Of a DNA stretch of 64,000 bases, positions 37,073-48,087 are shown piece after piece. The DNA is from Amblyornis subalaris (Eukaryota > Chordata > Aves > Passeriformes > Ptilonorhynchidae): NCBI GenBank assembly GCA_018881555.1, contig JACAXG010000064.1, positions 434,001 through 498,000 of the forward strand. Reading direction: 5' to 3'. The translations under genes were made by a program, and so were the position numbers. The notes below the pieces were generated by a model. It made no database searches and was not told the DNA's origin. It worked only from the letters and a program-made list of their open reading frames with translations. Positions within the stretch are counted from its first letter, which is position 1. Each line of letters begins with the position of its first letter.

Positions 37073-37661
37073 CTATAACTGATAAAGTATCTTGAAAGAC
37101 ATTCAGGGAAATTGCAAAGCATGGCATATACCTCCAGGAAGGAAACCCATTTGGTCAATCCCTCCTGCAGGTCCCAGTTTCTCTGTGGATTTAGAGATGC
37201 AGAGAGAGAAAGCCACAGGTGAAAGGACATGGCTGAATGGGGACCCTGAGCACTCCCCCAGACCATGTTCTTCACAGATCAGATCCCACAAGAGCAATAC
37301 TAGGCCGTTCTTCAGAGAAAAAGGTTGGATTTTGAATCAAAACCAATGGTGAATTTAGAAGTTTCCTATGGCAGACTTTCCCTGTTACAATCTTGGAGAA
37401 GGCTTTTCTTCTTTCCTGAGAGGTACAGAGTATTTGTTGTNATTACTGATCTTTTAAGAGACAATTTTGCCACTGCTGATGTGTTTCAGTAGTTTCAGTT
37501 CTACTGTTTATTTCCTCCTCTCAAATGAAAATTTCATCACAACCAACACTTTCTCGTACGATTACTACCTTTTGTGATAAAAGCAGCATTTTTCCAACAG
37601 CAAAATATTTCTTGACAGCTTTTTTCCTCCAGCTTGATCTGTAATATTTATTCAGCACATT
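37073..37661. other. Unique DNA between CR1 and LTR
   Basis: No gene or repeat is recognised. Frames at 37054-37275 (-) and 37092-37352 (+) are unrecognised. Confidence 0.5.
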
Positions 37662-38649
37662 TGTGGTGGGTGGACCTTGGCTGGATGCAGGTGCACATCA
37701 AAGCTGGTCTGTCACTTCCCTCCTTGCCTGGACAGGGCAGGAAGAAATTAAGATGGAAGGCTCATGAGTTGAGATAAGGACAGAGAGACATCACTCATCA
37801 GAGACCATCACGGGCAAAACAGATCCAACTTGGAAAAAAATTTGATTTATTACAAATCAAATGAGAATAGGATAATAAAAAAACCCCTAAATCTTAAGGC
37901 ACCACTGTCCCCACTNTTCCTTTCTTTCCAGGGTTCAACTTTACTTCCAGTTTCTCTATCTCCCGTCAGTGATGCAGGGGGATAGGGAATGGGGATAACG
38001 GTCAGTTCATCACATGTTGTTTCAGCCACTCCTTCCTCCTCAGTGGGAGGACTCCTCACATTCTTCCCCTGCTCCAGCACGGGGTCCCTCCCAGGGGAGA
38101 CAGTNCTCCCCATGAACTTCCCCANCTCGAGTTCTTTCCACATCTTTTGTGAACTGCAGTGTGGGTGCTCCGTGGGGTCACAAGTTCTGCCNTCAAACCA
38201 GCTCCAGCACAGGCTCTCCATGGGCTCNCAGCCTCCTTTGGACACATCCACCTGCTCTGGAGTGGGGTCTCTCACGGGCTGCAGGTGGATCTCTNCTNCT
38301 TCCCCATGGGCTGCAGGGGCACAGCTGCCTCACCATGGGCTGCCCCTCGGGCTGCCAGGAAATCTCGGCTCTGGCACATGGAGCATCTCCTCAGCCTCCT
38401 TCAGCAGCCTCGATGTTTGCAGAGCTGTTGCTCNCACATNTTGTCACCCCTCTCTCTGGCTGCAGTTGCANAGGTTTTTTTCCCACTTCTTAAGCACATT
38501 ATCCCAGANGTGCTCCCACCATCACTGATGGACTCGGCCTTGGCCAGCCAGGGCTCCGTCTTGGAGCTGCCATGGGTTGCCTCTGCCAGCTTCTCACAGA
38601 AGCCACCCCCNTAGCTCCCCTGCTACCAAAACATTACCACACAAACCCA
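37662..38649. mobile_element. GC-rich LTR, ~1 kb, second family
   Basis: A block with much higher G and C content than its flanks. It opens 'tgtggtgggtggaccttggc' and closes 'ccaaaacattaccacacaaa' then 'ccca', giving short inverted ends (tgtggt/accaca). Phrases such as 'ccacctgctctggagtgggg', 'gggctgcaggtggatctct' and 'ggctcggccttggccagcc' are typical of an LTR widespread in bird genomes. No retroviral coding sequence adjoins it, so it is probably a solo LTR. Exact ends and orientation are uncertain (minus seems more likely), and no target-site duplication is clear. The 179-codon plus frame and overlapping frames inside it are compositional artefacts with many N. Confidence 0.78.
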
Positions 38650-39461
38650 ATAGGGCATTCTCTGCCCCGCTCAGTAACTGTGATATCATTGCACGATGGG
38701 CACTAAATCAAAATGAAAATAAACTAAGAACAAAATCCTCATCTAGCCTGAAGCAGTGGAGATGAAGTCAACAGATCTATGCTAAATTATAAATATGAAG
38801 GGCCAAACCTGTAACATAATGTACAAGATTTGTAGTGACACCTCAAAACTAGNCACTTTTATCTATTAAAGAATTCTCATCTTAACCATTCACAGGAAAA
38901 TCTTCTCATCTTCTTACTCAGCTCTGCAGAGTCATTTCTCACTTGTTTCCATCTCTGCNTATCTAAATATTTCTGTTCATATGCTATTTTAATATCAACA
39001 TCCCCAGGCTAATTTACTGGGCTTTCCTGGTTCTCAGAGGAGGAACTGGGTGGGTTTGGTAGGACTGAGCATTCAACAGCTGAAGTGATTTTTCATGGAG
39101 CTCTGTGTCATCCTGATTGATACNGGCAAATCCAAAGACCTGCACCTCCTGCTGGAAGCTATGGGTCCAGTACAATTCTAGTCCATCTAAGGTCTTGCTC
39201 AGAACACTCAGAACTTATAGAAAAGGCAGGTTAAATCCTTGACATTAAAGTTCTGTCACTTTTTCTGCAATAAGTAACTTCTCTACAACAATTTTCTCTG
39301 CCCACTGAGAACTCTGCATAAATAGCACAGAATCACCTTACAGCTGAGAAAAAGTTGATAACATCAGCCAAAATATTTAGTTTAGATGACANTAAATACA
39401 AAATGCAGCAAAAGAAATTATGATCAGAGGTAAGGGAAATATCTTTCACTCTGGGTTGTTT
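38650..39461. other. Unique DNA, no gene recognised
   Basis: AT-rich sequence following the LTR, with no open frame or repeat of note. Confidence 0.5.
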
Positions 39462-39636
39462 CACTCTGGAAACTTGCCCAGGGACCTGATGGAACCTCCA
39501 TCCCTGGAGATTTTAAAACTCAGCAGGACATGCCCCTGTGTAACCCAGTATATCTTCAAGGGTCCCCCTGCTTTGGGTAGGGGATGTACCAGTTTCCCAG
39601 AGGTGCCTCCCAGCTCAAATTAGTAATGATANGATG
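39462..39636 (+). mobile_element. CR1 LINE 3' end, diverged
   Basis: 'cactctggaaacttgcccag', 'ggaacctccatccctggaga', 'ttttaaaactcagcaggac' and a final 'taatgatangatg' follow the order of a CR1 3' end of the group with 'actcagc(t)ggac'. Internal insertions and substitutions suggest old age. Confidence 0.7.
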
Positions 39637-42600
39637 AAGCTTTGCCATCCTCTGCAGTCATGACATGCTGACAGACAGCTAAATCTACTCATGGTGCCTG
39701 ACTGTAAATCTACAGCATAAGGATGATCCCCTCCCAAGAGGCACAGCTAAATCANGGCATTTAAAACTGCACATCTGTGTTGTTACAACAGGAAGAATAA
39801 AAGGGGAAAGGGTACCACGAAGTGCCATATTTGCTGGCATATGTAGAGAAATGTCATCAACTGTGGAGAAATTCATCAGCTGTGGAGAAATTCCACAGCA
39901 GAGCTATNGTGGCGCTTTCGTCAGGAGCAAGAATATTTCAGAGCAGAATTAAATGCATAACTCATCAGTCATAACTGTAAGACAAAAATCAACCAGTGTT
40001 ACACAAAGGCTATCATGTCCACCTCGTCAGTGTCCTTCCCTTATACCCCAGGACTCCGTGACATCACAAATACAACCTGAGAACAATCAGACAAGCAAGA
40101 CAGGCTGTAAGAACTGTCTCAAGAGGGAAGTAGGTGGAAGCTCTGCAGCTTTCTGAGCTTTCACAGCAGGCCCCTGGCAAACACCTACACAGAGCTGCTC
40201 ACGGCTGTGAGACTCNGGTGGTACAGACCCACCTGAATCTCGCTGTGCTCCTCAGCCCTGCAGGCTGTGGGTGCGGGAGGGGAAACAAAGCAGTGCCCAT
40301 GAGAGGAGCCCGGGATGGAGATGAGCACTGTGGGCNGGTGTTACACCAAGCACAGGGGTCTTTGGCCTGTGGGAGCCCCCAGGGAGATGAAGCTATGAAN
40401 GTGATGGATTGGAGGATGCACAAGCCAAGGTACCCTTCTCGTTCCTTGCCTCATACTGCCTGTGTCAGCCACATTGCAAAGTTAGGGGTAAGGGCAGGAG
40501 GGGAAGAAATGAGACTGAAAGACCTCACGTCATTGGTGCAAGGCAGACTAAAGAAAAGACTGCTAGGGTTGCAAACTTAAATCNATACCTGTGCTCACAC
40601 ACTGCAGCAATGCGGGGACCAATTAATAGACANGGTCAGCCCTGAAAAAAATCTCCATAGTGTTACGTCACTTTTTGTATTTACATTCTGAGCCTAATTT
40701 AAAGAATATTGGGAGAAGGTGAAACCTGAAAATACTGACTAATGCCTTTCATTTCCTAACTTGACAGAACTTTGTTTTAAAACTGCAAGAAAGCATTATC
40801 TCTGGAATAAAAACTTAGATTAAATGTGTTAATTGTATATTTACTATTTTCTCCACTGCTAACATCCATAGGCTGGCCTTGCAGCAGAAAAGATCAAAAC
40901 CTTTTTCCTGAGTTCTCCCTAATATTCGTGTTGTGAAAGAGATGAGCAAAGAGAAGGAGTCTAAAGAAGGATGAATGAGAAGACTGGAAGGCCATGTAAG
41001 TTTCCTGGCTGGGTAATGTAAAGATCAACCTAAATGAAAATGTTTTTCCTCTTGTCACCCTATATTTCACCACTCACTCCCAGTGCATATAGGAATAGAT
41101 ATAAAATATATCTCAATGTTTTAAAAATACTAGGGGATATTTTTTATCTTCTCCAGGGCAGTTTTAATAGAAGCAAGAGCTCTATCATTAAAAGGAAAAT
41201 AAAAAAGAAGAGAGAGGAGAAAATTAGACCAGTGTCACTCTTTATCCCAGTGTCTAAGTCACTCCTGAGAGGCAGAGTGCTGACCTTTACATTCTCCATC
41301 TTCCCAAACCAGAATGGGGAGCCCTGCACTCACTTTCTTCCCAGTCCTGTAATCAGAGGGAAATGAAATGCTAACACAGTTCATCCAGCTTTTGCCCAGT
41401 GGAAGTGTTCCAATGCGTACAAATAATTAAAATCTTGATTAGTCAGAGAAAATTTGTCTTCAAGTGTGGCTGAAGAATTTGGAGAGGGTGCAAGACACAT
41501 TGTCTTCAACTGCACTTTCATTAAGGTTTAGATTTTTTAAATACAAAATAGGACAATTTTAATAAATCAATAAAAAGCCTATCTAAAACCTAAAGCCCTC
41601 TACAACCCTGGCAAACCTCTCTCCTGGGAAAAGGGAGATTAATTTCTGTTCTGGGTAGCCTTCCCTAGCGATCAAACCACCTGAATAGAGAATTTAAAAT
41701 TCCTAAAATCTCANGGATGGCACTTGAGCTTTGATGTTACTTAACTCTAAATGCACGAGGAGGCGTGGGGGCTGCAGCTGTAAGAGCACTGCAGGCAGAG
41801 CAGAGTTTTTCTGAAGTCTCTTTGCTCACCTCTTCTTTAAAGAGCTTCTGAACACCTGCAGCTCACATTAACTGCAATTTGTGGCAGCCAAACCAGTCTG
41901 GAAATCAGTCCCTATGCCCACANGACAAAATGCATTAAAATGAAGCACTCTGGTACTTCAACATCAGCAAGTCACTAATAATCTAAATAACTAATAATTA
42001 CTGAAAACCACCTGTATACAGCCCGCCTGAAAGACTTCTACTGCTGAAACACCAAGCAAGCAAATGCCTCACTCTTTCAACATCTAATTTAGCTTAATAT
42101 GCTATCTGCACATCTGCTTTTTCAAATAGCTATTAAACAAATTATATTGTAGTACATCCTTTTTTTTTTTGAAACAACCCACCAATTCAGAACTTATTCC
42201 CATCACTCTGTATAATTTTTGTGCCAGGAATAAACTGAAATACCAATAAAGCCATTTTAGGAGCTATTCACTGTTGCTAAGAGGACATCAACACAACTGT
42301 TAGCCAGCACCAGTCGTCGTAGAGAATGAGAGAATAATGTTTCAGTGGGGTTTTTGTCCAGCTTCATAGTCTAAATCGAGGGAAGAATAGAAGCTATTTT
42401 CTGTTGTAAAAATCTCCCATTAGTAGTTCAAAGTCATTTAGTCGCTTGAACTGGCGTTTGTTCTAAACAAATCCACCAATGAGCTGTTTTAGTGCAGTCA
42501 ATAAATCACCATTAGTCTCACTTAGGAAATAAAATATGATTTTCAAAACGCAGCACAGGCATTGATGTTCATTCTAACAGGCAGGTAGCTCCCTAAGAAA

Positions 42601-43204
42601 CAAATGTAGGACCACATCAGCTCCAACACACACAAGATTACTGTGTCTGCAGAGGAGCAGGATGGTGCATAAATGTCCATTCCAACTTGTGTGTAGCTGC
42701 ACGTGGCAAATGTTGGAAATTTCACAATGTAGATTCGCTGGCTGCATGTATCCCCAGCTGCCGAGATCACTCAGCAATGCATTTCGATACTGCTTTAAGG
42801 AGATCATCTGCGGCTTCAGATTTGCACAGTAATGTGTTTATTCATTTACCCGAACTGAAAGCATCTGTGGCATTGTCAGGGGGTAGAAATTCAAGGATTT
42901 TCAAGCANACTGATACTATCCTGTCAACAGGAGCCACTGGATATTAAAATGATGAGAGCTGGAGAATGCAGAGCAAAGTGGTGAACTTGACTTTTNTTGC
43001 ATAAAGCAAACATCACGTAGCTCACCTCTTTCAATATAGTCATGATTTATGATATAAAACTTACTTCTTAGCAGATTGCTTACATAGGTGGGGGGTTTTA
43101 TTTAGAAAAGAGGAGAAGAACAAAAAGATACTTTTTTATTAAAAGTGAAAAGTAAAGAGGGCTAAAGGGGAAACTGAAAAGGCACAATGTGTCACCTGAC
43201 TGTT
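39637..43204. other. Unique DNA, no gene recognised
   Basis: The stretch contains a 19-bp tandem duplication (39854-39891). A G+C-richer patch lies at about 40130-40520 with a 148-codon plus frame (40134-40580, four N) that resembles nothing I know. Around 42300-42900 is N-poor, complex DNA that could be conserved. No exon is recognised. Confidence 0.5.
39854..39891. repeat. 19-bp tandem duplication
   Basis: tcatcaactgtggagaaat is followed directly by tcatcagctgtggagaaat, one mismatch in 19. The near identity suggests a fairly recent slip or repair event. Confidence 0.85.
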
Positions 43205-43341
43205 GTGAAGACATTCCAAACCCACCTGGATGTGTTCCTGTGTCACCTGTTCCAGGTGACCCTGCCTTGGCAGGGGGGTTGGACTGGATGACCTCCAGAG
43301 GCCCCTCCCAACCCTAACAATTCTGTGATCCTGTGGTCTAT
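43205..43341 (+). mobile_element. CR1 LINE 3' end
   Basis: 'gtgaagacattccaaaccca', 'cctggatgtgttcctgtgt', 'gttggactggatgacctcca' and 'gaggcccctcccaaccctaa' lead to 'caattctgtgatcctgtgg'. It belongs to the 'gacctccagagg' group and is the only clear member here. The 123-codon minus frame over it is a shadow. Confidence 0.88.
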
Positions 43342-45114
43342 AACCTATGTTTCTGTGACTACAAACAGGATTATAGGAGCATCTTTTTGTTTCCTTGTTC
43401 TTAGATGCTGGGTCTACTGTTATAGTTGTTTCTTTATCGTTTAGTTGCCACCTGAAGATTTGGTTTAATGGGAAACAAATTAACAAAAAAAAAACTTTAA
43501 AAAGGAACAAAAGGCAATATTTCTCCNGCCAACATCATATGTGGGAAAAAATACTGTTAATTTTGGAAAGTTTGTAATAAAAGCATTCCAATTTTTAAGT
43601 CTTATTTTTTCTTTCCTATTGCTGCATGATAGATTAAAATAAACAACCAATTCACTAATTAGAAGTCCAAAATATTAAAAAGATATGTGAAAATTACACA
43701 TTACGGAATCAAACTTTGAGAAATTGGTCTTACTTCCCTTCTTGACTTTCAGCTCAGAGTACTTTTATACTTTTCTTAGCAGCATGGTAGAAATATTCTC
43801 AGGAAGATGGATGATTTCAGAAGGCAGAGACAGTGCCAGGGCAAGGGACAGAAGGCTGCACACACAGCCTTGACAAACTAGTATGACACAATAAAGGCAC
43901 CACACCAAAAATGAAGATTTTAGGGGAATGGACTCAAGTTCCTTCAATCTTTCCCTTACATATTAACATTATATTTTAAATGACAGAAAAATTGCTTGTC
44001 ATCCACCTTAAAACCCTCAGACCAAAAAGCCACAAGAGCAGACAACAGGAAATGTGAATATTGGCCCAGCCTGAGCTGCACGGACAAGATATGAAAGATA
44101 TCATCCTCCTTTGACTCTGGTACTAATGAAAATTGACCTGAGGGGCTGCATTTTATTGGCCTGCACACAGATGGCACAACTTGGGTGAACAGGATTCTGT
44201 ACAGGAGGAGAAACCAGTTGTTGTTTCTCCCTTTCCCTAAAATCCTCCCTCTACCCCAAGAAAATGTCACCCCTCAGCTTGATGAGTCAGAAAAAAAAAA
44301 GAAAAAAAAAAAAAAAACACAAAAAGGTGAATTCTTCCTTTTCAGTGTATTATTTTGTATGTGATAAATCAATATTNGGCCATGGACTGCATCTGACCCA
44401 GCAACCTCAAACCCGATAATCCNCTACTGATGCTTCCATCAGGATTTCAGTAAATGAAGCCCAGGTTTAGCCCAGGCACCAGGCACCGTATCAGCCTGGC
44501 ATACCAATATGGTGATGTGAATTCAGGCATCTGACCAGCCTGATGGGACCTGAAACACCAGGCAGCTTGTCTTGAATTTGAAGTACCCAATATAATTCAG
44601 GTTTAGGTAAATTCATAATTAAACTCTTAATCTTTCCCTACCTAGTCAACACCTGAAAGCAAGGAAGCAATTCCCAAGCCCTGCTTCCCAGGGGTTTTCA
44701 CACTAAAATATATAAAGTTCTTATATTTTGAAACATATGAAATTCCAGCTGTGTGGAGTGAGTGGATTATTACACTTTAATGCAGCAAGAAATGCACACG
44801 GGAGGTCTCTGCATGCTGTACTTTGTGAAGTCCACACATCTTCATTCCTCTCTGCCTGTCAACAGCCCAGAATGTTTTGTCACTACAGAAAGGTGGCTAA
44901 ATCTTTTAACAGGAAACAGTGTTTACTTCTTCAGGCCTCAGGAGGGAGAGTGAAGAGCTGGGAATTTAAAGATTGCAAGCAAGGTGTGAAGATATATTAG
45001 AATTTAAAGACTTCCTTAGTCAACAGGCCACAGGCACTGGAATATAAGAAATTATATGGCTGAGGATGAGGCTTCTTCAAGATGTGCTTGTTACAGATTA
45101 AAGGAAGAAATGTA
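43342..45114. other. Unique DNA with A-rich tract
   Basis: No gene is recognised. A 37-bp nearly pure A tract lies at 44290-44326. Open frames reach only about 100 codons (43956-44270, minus) and are unrecognised. Confidence 0.5.
44290..44326. repeat. Poly-A tract
   Basis: A run of A is broken by single G and C. It could be the tail of an old retrocopy, but no gene-like sequence precedes it. Confidence 0.85.
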
Positions 45115-45262
45115 GAATCACAGAATAGTTGGAAGAGACCTTCAAGCTCATCTTGTTCCAACCTCCTTGCCATGGGCAGGGACACCTTCCACTAGACCAA
45201 AAGCCCAACTCAGCCTGGCCCTGAACACTCCCAGGGATGGGGCACCCTCAATTCCTCACTCA
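45115..45262 (-). mobile_element. CR1 LINE 3' end
   Basis: 'gaatcacagaatagttggaa', 'ccttgccatgggcagggaca', 'ccttccactagaccaaaagc' and 'tgaacactcccagggatggg' read as the complement of a CR1 3' end of the main group. It breaks off just inside the last coding segment near 45262. Confidence 0.9.
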
Positions 45263-47547
45263 ATGTGCCTGCATACATACATGCNTACATACAAAAATGC
45301 ACCTGCACAAAATTATACACACATGTTGANTGATATAATGCTAGTGCAGGAGAATTCTTTTTATCACTTCCATGCTTGTTGCTTCAATGATGATATCTAA
45401 TGGCAAAATCTAAATGTTTTGCAGACTATATTCCTGTTGTTTACGAGCATGGCTAGCAGTCCCCATGAGAGGAGGGATAGTAACAGTGCTCTGTTGCATA
45501 GCTGAGCCACACAGTGTCTGACAATACCCCAAGTGCTTACCCAAAGCACAGAGAGATGGTGAATGAAGACTTGTACAAACATGACAAATGTATGGCAACA
45601 CTGAAAAGCAGACCCTGCAGTTTTAAGAATGGGTTTTTTTGTCACTTGTGCTGAAAATGTTTCAAACCGCAGCCAGTTGTTCTGCTGTTGTCTCATCTCT
45701 CACTTCACCAAGCTTTGGTACTTGCCACTGAGGGAGCAGCCTTTTAAATTGTGGCTCACATCCAACCCCTTAAAAGCGCACCCTCCAGTTTAATGACCCT
45801 GACAAAAATGAGCAATGTTGAAACAAGTTACAGGAGGAAAATCAGTTAGAAATCAAAGTACATCTCTACCAAAGCCTGGGCTCCTGCAGCAAGCCTCNTC
45901 AGTACCAGACTCTCTGCCTTTCTCCACAGGAATTGTTCAAAACCAGCATAAATCTCACAAATGTGATTACTGTTCCAGAATCNCAGGGAAATTTTCTTGC
46001 TTTGGACTTTTTTTTTTTTTTAAATGTTTAATTTTAGTTGCCATTAATAGGCATTCATGTCACTATTTGAATCAAAGACCATTAAAAGAAAATATTTCTT
46101 CAAGACAGAACAGTGAGACTTATGTCAACCCTCTGCTGCCTGTGGAAGGTCAATGTGGCTTTCCACAGAAAAATTCCTCTCTTACACAGATAAGAGCTTT
46201 TACTCCACAGAGTTCAAACAGATCAGAAGAGCTGTCTAACAAACTACGTTTTTCATCATCATTAGCTGATCTNCAAGGTGTTGTGTGGTTGTCTGATGCT
46301 ATTGAAAACTAAAATGTTTCAGATATTCTTGGACAGAAAATGTAAAGTATATGCATGGGGTTGGTTGCCAGATGTCTCTGAAGATACATGTTTCACTGTT
46401 CTGTACAATTTGGAGTTTCTAAGGTTTATGTACAGAAATATCACATTTTCATAATTCAGCTGAGAAGAAATTAAATTATTATCTCTTCCTTGCCTGCAAG
46501 TATAGAGTGGCTTTTCATTTGGCTTAGGGTAACTGCTCAAAGAATTAAATAGCCACACTTCCAACCAAATGAATCTACATAAAGGTTTAAACTCCCATGA
46601 ATTCTAAAAGAATTTTCCTCTGCTTATGAGTTCTGCCTGTTTTCCTCAGTCACTTCAGCCAGGGTAATCTGTCAAGAGACAGAGTCACTATAAGCATCAT
46701 TTTTATTCTCTAAATATGAGTGAATATTCTAGTCACTAAACATTTTGATGAAATTACCTGATCTAGTTAGCTCTGGGATCTCTCCACTCTTTGTCTCTTG
46801 GCTGGACCCAGAGCAAACACGATCAGCTCTTCCAGTCTGTGCTTGCNGGGGTCCCTGTATCCTTTCCAAAACCTCATTTCACAGTCTCACTCCTGCATAG
46901 ATATTTGTTCAGTACAAAATAGCCTGGCANCCTGCTCCCATCTCAAGGTGAAAGAATGATACCATGAACACTGAGAAGCCTTGTGATACAAGAAATCTGA
47001 ATTTGTTTCTGTGTTGAGACCCATTTTAGTTTCTTTGTGTTTTTACTCTCTTTATAGACAAACAAAACCAAACCCACCCCAAATCCACAGAATCAATACC
47101 ACTCACTTGACCCAAAGGCTACAATTAAATGCTCACATCCTGGCAAATTACTTCACACACTGTTTTTCTCATCCTATTTCAAATATTTTCTTCTTCCTCC
47201 AGCACACCGGGTAATTTGTACTTTAGCAGCTTGCAGGTATTGAACTGGTTTCCATAAAGGCTCACCAACCATTCCTACTTCATGCCATAAGTGGTCTTTT
47301 TTAGCTCATATTTATCAAGATAGCTTTGGAATTGGCCAAGTGGAAACCTGGCTGAAGATCTTGGCAAATGACTACCAACCCACATTTATCCTTACTGCAG
47401 TCTCATGATTTTTTGTCTAGAGCTGAAATCTCTCCTTGAATACTTTTGAAACTTTTTTTTTTGCATAGCACTGATTACAAGCGCACAAAGGGAGTCTTTC
47501 CAAATCTTTAATGCTTTGATCAAGTATTATCTCTTCTCTAAGCCTTC
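45263..47547. other. Unique DNA, no gene recognised
   Basis: The longest open frame is 45815-46312 (plus, 165 codons, three N, with a run of F from a T-tract). It shows no recognisable domain and is most likely chance. A frame on the other strand at 45397-45696 is likewise unrecognised. Confidence 0.5.
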
Positions 47548-47880
47548 ACAGAATCACAGAATAGTCTGAGTTGGAAGGGACCCACAAGGATCATTGAGTC
47601 CAAATCCTGGCTGTGCACAGGACAGCCCCAAGACTCACACCATGTGCCTGAGAGCATCGTCCAAACACTTCTTGAGCTCTGTCAGACTTGGTGCTGTGAC
47701 CATTCCCTGGGAACCTGTCCCAGCGCCCAACCACCCTCTGGGTAAAGAACCTTTCCTAATATGCAACCTAAACCTCCCCTGACCCAACTTCAGGCCATTC
47801 CCTCTGGTCCTGTCAGGTCACCAGAGAGAGAAGATTGGTGCCTGCCCCTCTGTCTCCTCCTGTGAGGAAGCTGTGGACCA
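47548..47880 (-). mobile_element. CR1 LINE fragment
   Basis: Starts 'cacagaatcacagaatagtc' and carries 'gggacccacaaggatcattg', the same group as 32745-33186. Both copies also share 'ccatgtgcctgagag' and 'cgcccaaccaccctctgggt'-type wording. The copy ends near 47880 after 'tgaggaagctgtggacca', so both copies of this group keep a comparable length. Confidence 0.92.
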
Positions 47881-48070
47881 TCAGGAATCTGTATTTCCTC
47901 TTTGTGAAATATATACAAAATATTGCACACAGTTTTGGGAAACAGCTAGGGCCTGGTCAGTTTATCACTTCAGAGACAGATCTAGGCTGGGATCTTCATG
48001 CTAACTTTTGCTACAATTGTAGTTTTTAAATAGATTCTNCCTGACAGCACAGCAAAACAGCAAGGGATTT

Positions 48071-48087
48071 AACAACAACAACAACAA
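48071..48087. repeat. (AAC)n short microsatellite
   Basis: About five perfect AAC units in A-rich surroundings. Confidence 0.85.

Noticed and set aside
37989..38614. Plus frames of 114-179 codons rich in S, G, P and L
   Set aside because: They overlap each other in different frames inside the GC-rich LTR and contain many N; stop-poor composition explains them.
39854..39891. Possible CRISPR-like direct repeat
   Set aside because: There are only two adjacent units with no spacer, and the genome is animal.
40134..40580. 148-codon plus frame in the G+C-rich patch
   Set aside because: It has several N and no recognised motif; G+C-rich DNA has fewer stops by chance.
44290..44326. Poly-A tract as the tail of a processed pseudogene
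   Set aside because: No cDNA-like sequence or target-site duplication is recognisable on either side.
45815..46312. 165-codon plus frame as a possible gene
   Set aside because: It has no recognisable domain, contains N and a T-tract-encoded F run, and shows no support for splicing or a promoter.
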